A stretch of 18,951 bases of DNA from an uncultured Clostridia bacterium (GTDB lineage: Bacteria; Bacillota; Clostridia; Christensenellales; Pumilibacteraceae). Positions within the stretch are counted from its first letter, which is position 1, and each line of letters starts with the position of its first letter. Of this stretch, positions 14,670 to 18,951 are shown piece after piece. The notes beneath the pieces are model-generated. The model searched no databases. It was given only the letters and a program-made list of their open reading frames with translations, and was not told where the DNA came from. Both the position numbers and the translations under genes were made by a program. The stretch covers positions 1 to 18,951 of the forward strand of contig CANPYH010000012.1 in NCBI GenBank assembly GCA_947588325.1. The letters run 5' to 3'.

Positions 14670-15246
14670 TGTTCCTCCCATTTTTCACTTTGTTTTTTAT
14701 TTTTCTCGCAAGCGCAACGAAAAAGCTAAATATAATATTTGCAATAGTCAGCCCTATTATGCCGAAAAACTCCGCCTCAAAGTTGTTATTCGCATAGTTC
14801 ATAATAAACCGTTGATCGGTGTCGAGATCCTGCCTGTTCTTTATGAACGCCACCGCAGAAGCGTACGCCGTCCTCATAACCTGCAACAGCATTGCGCTTG
14901 CGAAAGGGTCGTTATTTACCCCCGCCGTTACGGTGAGATTGAAGTATTTGAAGTCGATAGCGTTCATAATCGGGTTGGTCATGTAGTTTATCACGGAGTC
15001 GGCGTTATCCCTGTCGGTGGTCAGCGCAATCCCTATTTCCTTGCCGTTTACCTTTAACCGCACGTATTTATTCGCTATATCAAGCTCGGAAAAGGATATT
15101 ATGACACGCATAATACTCAGTCCAAACAGCAATATTTTGCTCTCTATGCGGTTTTTTGGGATATCGGCGTGCAATCTCACGCTCGCCTGCAATTCAGCGC
15201 CGAGGAGGGTCAGAACAAGTATGGAAACACATAAAAATACCGACAC
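14638..15246 (-). CDS. DUF2953-like membrane-associated protein
   Basis: 202 residues with an N-terminal hydrophobic segment (VFLCVSILVLTLLGAEL), a soluble middle of beta-strand character, a C-terminal membrane helix (about 160-180, FFGIIGLTIANIIFSFFVAL) and a basic tail. In Clostridia a DUF2953 protein regularly lies between scpB and ytfJ; I call it mainly on this position, its size and topology, since no motif is decisive. Function unknown, likely sporulation-linked. The start is GTG at 15246: a TAA occurs nine codons upstream and no other start codon lies between. The GTG has no Shine-Dalgarno sequence and lies inside the right arm of the terminator hairpin at 15233-15267, so expression may be limited or coupled. 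Confidence 0.7.
   Translation of the reverse strand: MSVFLCVSILVLTLLGAELQASVRLHADIPKNRIESKILLFGLSIMRVIISFSELDIANKYVRLKVNGKEIGIALTTDRDNADSVINYMTNPIMNAIDFKYFNLTVTAGVNNDPFASAMLLQVMRTAYASAVAFIKNRQDLDTDQRFIMNYANNNFEAEFFGIIGLTIANIIFSFFVALARKIKNKVKNGRNNDNKYRTETD
14673..14679 (-). promoter_or_regulatory. Ribosome binding site deciding the ytfJ start
   Basis: GGGAGGA on the minus strand lies just before the ATG at 14669 and just after the alternative ATG at 14681, so only the inner start can use it. Confidence 0.7.
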
Positions 15247-15267
15247 ATTTTCAGTATCGGCATTTTT
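15233..15267 (-). terminator. Terminator-like hairpin after scpB, overlapping the DUF2953 start
   Basis: In the minus-strand RNA a 14-base arm (15254-15267) pairs completely with 15233-15246 around a 7-base loop, and the 3' arm ends in a UAUUUUU run. Two of the pairs are G-U in this strand and A-C mismatches in the other, so the structure is made for minus-strand RNA. It begins about 21 bases after the scpB stop. The GTG of the next gene is in the 3' arm. Confidence 0.75.
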
Positions 15268-15288
15268 CGGTTAATTATGTATTACGGC

Positions 15289-15972
15289 TTACTTCCCCGT
15301 TCCCTCTCCGTCGCCCGCGCCTGCGTCGGGTTTATCTTCCGCGACAATCATAGTCGCATCCTCTCCTTCGAGAAACTCGGGCTTTTCCTCGGTCGGTATC
15401 TCGAACTGGTTATACAGGCTGTCGCTCTCTATGCGGCGGTTCTTCAGCTCCTCTATGTTCTGCAGGAGAGAATCGTAATCGGGCAGGTCCTCGATACGTT
15501 CGAGACGGAAACGCTTCAAAAATTCGTCCGTCGTGCCGTAGAGTTTAGGGTGCCCGATAGCGTCCTTAACCCCCACTACCTCGATCATGCCGAGAGAGAG
15601 CAAGGTCTGCATGGTATAGTCGCAATTAACCCCGCGCACCTCTTCCACTTCGAGCTTGGTCACGGGCTGTTTATACGCGATAATGGCGATGGTTTCGAGT
15701 GTCGCCTTGGAGAGTTCCTTCTCCTTTATGGGGTTAAGCACGCCCGCCACCTCGTCGGCATATTCGGGATTGGTGCCGAACTGCACCTTGCCGTTATACT
15801 CGAGAAGGTGTATTCCGCAGGCGCCCGAGTACTTCGCCTTCAGACGTGTCAGGGATTTCCTTATTTCGCTCTTCTGCAATTCCAGCGACGAAGCAATCGT
15901 CTCTATCGCAAGCGCCTCGCCCGAAAGGAAGAGCAGAGATTCGATAACGTTGTCCAGCTTTTCTATGTCCAT
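15289..15972 (-). CDS. scpB: Segregation and condensation protein B
   Basis: Winged-helix kleisin-interacting subunit that, with ScpA and SMC, forms the bacterial condensin acting on chromosome segregation at the origin. 227 residues from the ATG at 15972. Typical segments are ESLLFLSGEALAIETIA near the N-terminus, ATLETIAIIAYKQPVTKLEVEEVRG in the second winged helix and GHPKLYGTTDEFLKRF. The acidic C-terminal tail (about 180-227) is variable in the family. The frame extends upstream to a TTG (15993), but GAAGGA (15981-15986) is 8 bases before the ATG and the scpA stop lies just upstream, so the ATG is chosen. Followed by a terminator-like hairpin. Confidence 0.96.
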   Translation of the reverse strand: MDIEKLDNVIESLLFLSGEALAIETIASSLELQKSEIRKSLTRLKAKYSGACGIHLLEYNGKVQFGTNPEYADEVAGVLNPIKEKELSKATLETIAIIAYKQPVTKLEVEEVRGVNCDYTMQTLLSLGMIEVVGVKDAIGHPKLYGTTDEFLKRFRLERIEDLPDYDSLLQNIEELKNRRIESDSLYNQFEIPTEEKPEFLEGEDATMIVAEDKPDAGAGDGEGTGK

Positions 15973-15976
15973 TATA

Positions 15977-16747
15977 TCATTCCTTCGTATCAAGTTTAAG
16001 CAGTGTTATTTCGCCGAATATCTCCTCCTGCTTAGCCGTGAGATATTGCATTTTCATAAGCTCGAGCAGCGCCTGAAAGGTCGTCGTAACTTCGTTTACC
16101 GTCGGATAATCGTCGAACAGTTCGGAGAACTTCGTGTGCCCCGCGCCGTCTAACGTCGTCCTTATATACGCTATTTTCTCGTCGACGGTAAAGGGGTCGC
16201 GCACAATCTCCTTGGGCGTAGTGTCCATGGAGCGCTTTTCCATTCGGTCATATATCTTTTGAAGCGCGGCGAACAGTCCGTCCATAGTCATATCTTTAAG
16301 CACAAGGCGCTCGTCTCCCACCGTCTGATCCGGCTCGCGGAAGTGCATATTGATCGTTTCGCGGTCCTTGAGCTTCTCCGTCTCCCGCTTGTACATCTCA
16401 TACTCTTCCAGCCGCCGAACAAGCTCGCTCCCGTCGTCCTCGTCCTCCGCCGTTGGAATTTCGGGTTTGGGCAGCAGCGATTTCGCCTTGATTTCGAGGA
16501 GATACGCCGCCATAGCGAGGAATTCCGAGGCTTTGTCAAAGTCCAACTTTTCCGCATTCTGGACTATCTGGACGAATTGCCTTGTTATATCCGACACGAA
16601 AATTTCGCTTATACTGATTTTGGCGCGCCTGATCAAATGCAAAAGCAGGTCAAGAGGACCCTCGAACAGATCCAGCTTAACCCGATATCCTTCGCCGCCT
16701 TCGAGCGAATCTTCGTCCAATTCGAAATCTTTTTCCTCGTCCGCCAT
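15977..16747 (-). CDS. scpA: Segregation and condensation protein A (kleisin)
   Basis: Kleisin that bridges the SMC heads in condensin. 256 residues from the ATG at 16747. The N-terminal SMC-neck-binding domain is clear: YRVKLDLFEGPLDLLLHLIRR, then DITRQFVQIV and FLAMAAYLLEIKAKSLLP. An acidic linker (EIPTAEDEDDGSE) leads into a middle region with EYEMYKRETEKL, and the C-terminal winged helix holds FSELFDDYPTVNEVTTTFQALLELMK. The frame is open to a TTG at 16780, but the ATG has GGAAAGG close by and fits other ScpA starts. It has its own promoter at 16820-16848 and is followed by scpB after 4 bases. Confidence 0.96.
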   Translation of the reverse strand: MADEEKDFELDEDSLEGGEGYRVKLDLFEGPLDLLLHLIRRAKISISEIFVSDITRQFVQIVQNAEKLDFDKASEFLAMAAYLLEIKAKSLLPKPEIPTAEDEDDGSELVRRLEEYEMYKRETEKLKDRETINMHFREPDQTVGDERLVLKDMTMDGLFAALQKIYDRMEKRSMDTTPKEIVRDPFTVDEKIAYIRTTLDGAGHTKFSELFDDYPTVNEVTTTFQALLELMKMQYLTAKQEEIFGEITLLKLDTKE

Positions 16748-16785
16748 GCCTTTCCGTAATTCTCCCGCGACGCGCCGCAACGCAA

Positions 16786-16824
16786 ATACTGCCGAAGCGA
16801 GCGCACGCCAACTATCGGCAGTAT
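16786..16824. repeat. 10-base inverted repeat overlapping the scpA -10 box
   Basis: ATACTGCCGA (16786-16795) and TCGGCAGTAT (16815-16824) are perfect inverted copies 19 bases apart. One arm contains five of the six bases of the -10 hexamer. It may be an operator, or a hairpin in read-through RNA from dacF; no T-run follows. Confidence 0.55.
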
Positions 16825-16848
16825 AACATTTCGTCGGGAATTAGTCAA
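16820..16848 (-). promoter_or_regulatory. Sigma-A-type promoter of scpAB
   Basis: On the minus strand, TTGACT (16843-16848), a 17-base spacer and TATACT (16820-16825). The -35 box begins 5 bases after the dacF stop. Predicted start near 16813, leader about 65 bases. Confidence 0.8.
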
Positions 16849-16852
16849 CGAT

Positions 16853-18037
16853 TTAGACGCAACCGTCGCGCTCCCACTTATCTATAAATTCCTGCAATAC
16901 GTCGAGGTAACCTCGCTCGTTAAGCTCCGTGGCGGTTACGAGAGCGCTCTCAGCAATCAGCGTGCCGTCCTCGGCAGTGACGGTGATTCTGCCCACTTCC
17001 GTTCCCGCGGGAATCGGTAGAGACAAATTGTCGTAAAACTCCTTTTTATACGTCAGTTCCCCCGCTTTTCCCCGCGCGGTGAGATAAAACTCGTCGGTCA
17101 AGGGCGATACAGCGCAATGCTTTTCTTTGGAGCGGGGATAAGAAAATTCTTCGTCGATAGGTATGCCCTTAAAAATGACCTGCCTCGACTCGTAGTTGGC
17201 AAAGCCGTAATCGAACAGTCTGCACATCTCGGCGTTCCTTATCTTCGAAGTCTCCGCGCCCGTGACTACGCCGACAAGCCGCATACCGTTACGCCGTGCC
17301 GTCGCCGACAGGCAGTACATAGCCTCGTTGGTGAAGCCCGTCTTACCGCCGTCGCAACCCTCATACGCCCTGACGAGTTTGTTCGTATTGGATAGCATAG
17401 TCTTGCGCCCGCTCGGGTGCTCGAAATCGAACATCCACACCTTCGCGTAATCGAAGTATCTGCCGTGGCTTATCAGCTCGCGGAACATAAGCGACGCGTC
17501 ATACGCGCTGGAATATTGGTTAGGCGCGGGCAACCCCGTACAATTCACGAAGTTGGTATCCGCCATACCGAGAGCCGCCGCCTTCTCGTTCATAGCTTTG
17601 ACGAAGCCGTCTACCGAGCCGCACAGTCGCTCCGCAATCGCCACGCAGGCGTCATTTGCCGAGGCGACTATTATCGCTTTTATCAGCTCCTCTGTCTTAT
17701 ATGTCGCATGCGCGTCGAGAAACGCCTGACTTCCGCCCATCGACGCCGCGTTTTCGCTTATTGTCAGCTCCTCCCCGATGCCGAGATTACCGCCGTCTAT
17801 CGCGTCGAAGGCGAGGCAGAGCGTCATAATCTTAACCATGCTCGCCACAGGTCTGCGGGCGTGGGAGTTGTGTTCGTATAATACCCTGCCCGTACCCGCC
17901 TCGACCAGCACCGCCGACGGAGATTTTATATCCACCGAAGCCTCGGTCGGCGCCGCCGATACGCCGATAACCGTGCCCGATATCGCTATCACCATTGCGA
18001 GAGCGCAAAGCACGGGTATAAACTTGAAATTTTTCAT
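16853..18037 (-). CDS. dacF: D-alanyl-D-alanine carboxypeptidase, DacF type
   Basis: Exported S11 carboxypeptidase; the Bacillus counterpart is made in the forespore and adjusts cortex cross-linking. 394 residues from the ATG at 18037. A signal peptide spans about 1-28 (hydrophobic core, cleavage near VSA-A). Active-site motifs are S66-M-V-K69, S126-A-N128 and K232-T-G234. A PBP5-type C-terminal domain follows at about 290-375 (GIPIDEEFSYPRSKEK onward). The C-terminus LDVLQEFIDKWERDGCV is short. GGAGG (18046-18050) is 8 bases before the ATG; a TTG 11 codons upstream is in frame but less likely. The SD can pair with a TTCTCC just upstream. Between a SpoIIM-like gene and scpA, as in related genomes. 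Confidence 0.95.
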   Translation of the reverse strand: MKNFKFIPVLCALAMVIAISGTVIGVSAAPTEASVDIKSPSAVLVEAGTGRVLYEHNSHARRPVASMVKIMTLCLAFDAIDGGNLGIGEELTISENAASMGGSQAFLDAHATYKTEELIKAIIVASANDACVAIAERLCGSVDGFVKAMNEKAAALGMADTNFVNCTGLPAPNQYSSAYDASLMFRELISHGRYFDYAKVWMFDFEHPSGRKTMLSNTNKLVRAYEGCDGGKTGFTNEAMYCLSATARRNGMRLVGVVTGAETSKIRNAEMCRLFDYGFANYESRQVIFKGIPIDEEFSYPRSKEKHCAVSPLTDEFYLTARGKAGELTYKKEFYDNLSLPIPAGTEVGRITVTAEDGTLIAESALVTATELNERGYLDVLQEFIDKWERDGCV

Positions 18038-18043
18038 TCGCCT

Positions 18044-18060
18044 TTCCTCCACAAGGAGAA
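18044..18060 (-). promoter_or_regulatory. Hairpin covering the dacF ribosome binding site
   Basis: Minus-strand TTCTCC (18055-18060), loop TTGT, and GGAGGA (18045-18050) form a 6-pair stem including one G-U. The GGAGG used by dacF is in the 3' arm. Confidence 0.45.
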
Positions 18061-18090
18061 TTTTGCGCAACTATAAGAAAAATATGTATT

Positions 18091-18705
18091 TCAGAGGAAA
18101 AAGGAAAACGCCACCACGAGAAAGAACCTGACAGTCAGCGCTATCACCATCGCAAGCATGGGAAATGCCGACCCGACAAGCGTTTTTACAAATGAAGTTT
18201 TACAGCCGTACTTACGCCGCTCTTTCGCAATCCCCACCAAGCGGGCGAATATCGAGCAAAGTACAACGTCGGCAAAGAGGGAGAGAATGGAGTAGCATAT
18301 GGCGAGCGGAAGAGAAATAACCCCGTATACCCTGACGACGAATATAACCGTGCCGCCCTGAAAATATCCGAGTACGAGCATAACCGCGACGAGCAGCACC
18401 GCCGAGTACGAATAACGCCCGAACAGCGATGAAAGCAGGGTTATGGTAAAAAAGGACGCAAGCGAGGTAAAGAGGAACTGCATATAGGACGCGTTCTCGA
18501 TTACCGAGAATATCCCCTCGTTATGCGCGGCGAGAGCGGCGAAGGGGTCCGCAGGTTTAAGCGCGGATATTATCCCCACCGTCAGCCCCAAAACAAGAAA
18601 GGCGCAAAATACGATTATCCCGCCCGCGTTGGATTTAACGAAGGCGGATATCTCGTCCTGCTTGGTCATGACATAATATCTGAAATTATTGTTCTTTTTC
18701 GACAC
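18091..18705 (-). CDS. Multi-pass membrane protein, probable SpoIIM-like
   Basis: 204 residues with about five hydrophobic segments: roughly 28-48 (GGIIVFCAFLVLGLTVGIIS), 75-95, 99-116, 118-160 (perhaps two) and 172-204. Size, the N-terminal helix with a GxxxG pattern followed by a long loop, and the position between spoIVB and dacF match SpoIIM, a subunit of the DMP complex used in engulfment. I see no motif that proves it, so this is an inference from topology and gene order. The start is uncertain: GTG at 18705 or ATG at 18669. Neither has a good Shine-Dalgarno sequence. A sigma-E-like promoter close to 18711 would favour the ATG at 18669. Confidence 0.6.
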   Translation of the reverse strand: MSKKNNNFRYYVMTKQDEISAFVKSNAGGIIVFCAFLVLGLTVGIISALKPADPFAALAAHNEGIFSVIENASYMQFLFTSLASFFTITLLSSLFGRYSYSAVLLVAVMLVLGYFQGGTVIFVVRVYGVISLPLAICYSILSLFADVVLCSIFARLVGIAKERRKYGCKTSFVKTLVGSAFPMLAMVIALTVRFFLVVAFSFFL

Positions 18706-18710
18706 AATAA

Positions 18711-18739
18711 ACTATATGTTACCGCATCGAAATATATGA
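18711..18739 (-). promoter_or_regulatory. Possible sigma-E-like promoter upstream of the SpoIIM-like gene
   Basis: Minus-strand TCATATA (18733-18739), 14 bases, CATATAGT (18711-18718). The -10 matches the sigma-E consensus CATACAnT at all but one fixed position. Transcription would start near 18704, at the GTG. Weak evidence by itself. Confidence 0.3.
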
Positions 18740-18798
18740 TATGTCGAATTTCCACCGAATTACGGGGTATTATGTCTGACACAATATGTATTTTGCCC

Positions 18799-18951
18799 TT
18801 ACGCGGCGAGTATCCAATCGGCATAAACCCCATAACCGCGCGTGGGATCGTTGGTAAAAACGTGCGTTACCGCGCCCGCGAGTTTGCCGCCCTGAATTAT
18901 CGGACTGCCGCTCATTCCCTGCAATATGCCGCCCGCAGTCTCGATTAGCTG
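18799..18951 (-). CDS. spoIVB: SpoIVB peptidase, C-terminal end only
   Basis: The last 50 codons of SpoIVB (family S55), the forespore-secreted serine protease that triggers pro-sigma-K processing. The visible part reads IETAGGILQGMSGSPIIQGG, whose GMSGSP holds the catalytic serine, then GAVTHVFTNDPTRGYGVYADW, a near-invariant stretch of the family. The chain ends in ILAA. The rest of the gene is beyond the right edge. In most spore formers spo0A follows; here a membrane protein gene follows after about 93 bases. This fragment is the firmest proof that the genome is from an endospore-former. Confidence 0.96.
   Translation of the reverse strand, partial: QLIETAGGILQGMSGSPIIQGGKLAGAVTHVFTNDPTRGYGVYADWILAA

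Noticed and set aside
18769..18785. Imperfect dyad around TGTCTGACA after spoIVB
   Set aside because: Short, with mismatches, and no T-run; neither a clear terminator nor a known operator.

Overview
All genes in this window lie on the minus strand. The gene set points to an endospore-forming Clostridia-type Firmicute, close to half GC by eye. The evidence is a C-terminal SpoIVB fragment, a DacF-type carboxypeptidase, a GerW/YtfJ sporulation protein, a probable SpoIIM-like protein and an IspH-ribosomal protein S1 fusion. A membrane Na+-pump decarboxylase suggests anaerobic, sodium-coupled metabolism. I cannot name the genus from sequence alone. No tRNA, rRNA, CRISPR, IS element or prophage signal was seen. 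No stretch above 300 bases lacks a gene; the two largest gaps are about 170 bases each (1750-1917 and 12504-12671) and hold a promoter each, the first also a terminator.

Layout in the direction of transcription (right to left): (1) 18951-16853: end of spoIVB, a SpoIIM-like membrane protein, dacF. (2) 16848-15233: a good sigma-A-type promoter, then scpA-scpB (chromosome segregation), closed by a hairpin-plus-T-run terminator. (3) 15246-13457: a DUF2953-type protein, ytfJ/gerW and a short dacB-type D,D-carboxypeptidase, the last three overlapping. (4) 13426-12672: an rluB-type pseudouridine synthase with a promoter placed almost on its start codon. (5) 12599-1873: one long operon that opens with five genes of a biotin-dependent, Na+-translocating decarboxylase (acyl-CoA carboxyltransferase-like subunit, OadG, biotin carrier, OadB, OadA) and runs through overlapping or closely spaced genes into surE, an HI0933-type flavoprotein, aroH, cmk, plsC and the ispH-rpsA fusion, ending in a strong terminator. 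(6) 1845-1: a promoter, an M19-type dipeptidase and purB, whose 3' end is off the window.

How the genes work together: blocks 1-3 follow the conserved Clostridia order linking sporulation, cortex or peptidoglycan trimming and ScpAB. Block 5 carries two different carboxyltransferases (MmdA/12S-like and OadA/5S-like) with one biotin carrier and one membrane Na+ channel. This is the part list of a transcarboxylase joined to a sodium pump. No biotin carboxylase (AccC) lies in the window, so decarboxylation or transcarboxylation is likelier than ATP-driven carboxylation. The most notable points are the divergent N-domain of the MmdA-like subunit, the fusion of this energy module to housekeeping genes, a terminator hairpin that buries the start codon of the DUF2953 gene, a Lys/Ala-rich tail on PlsC, and a near-leaderless promoter for rluB. 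I found no clearly undescribed multi-gene system.
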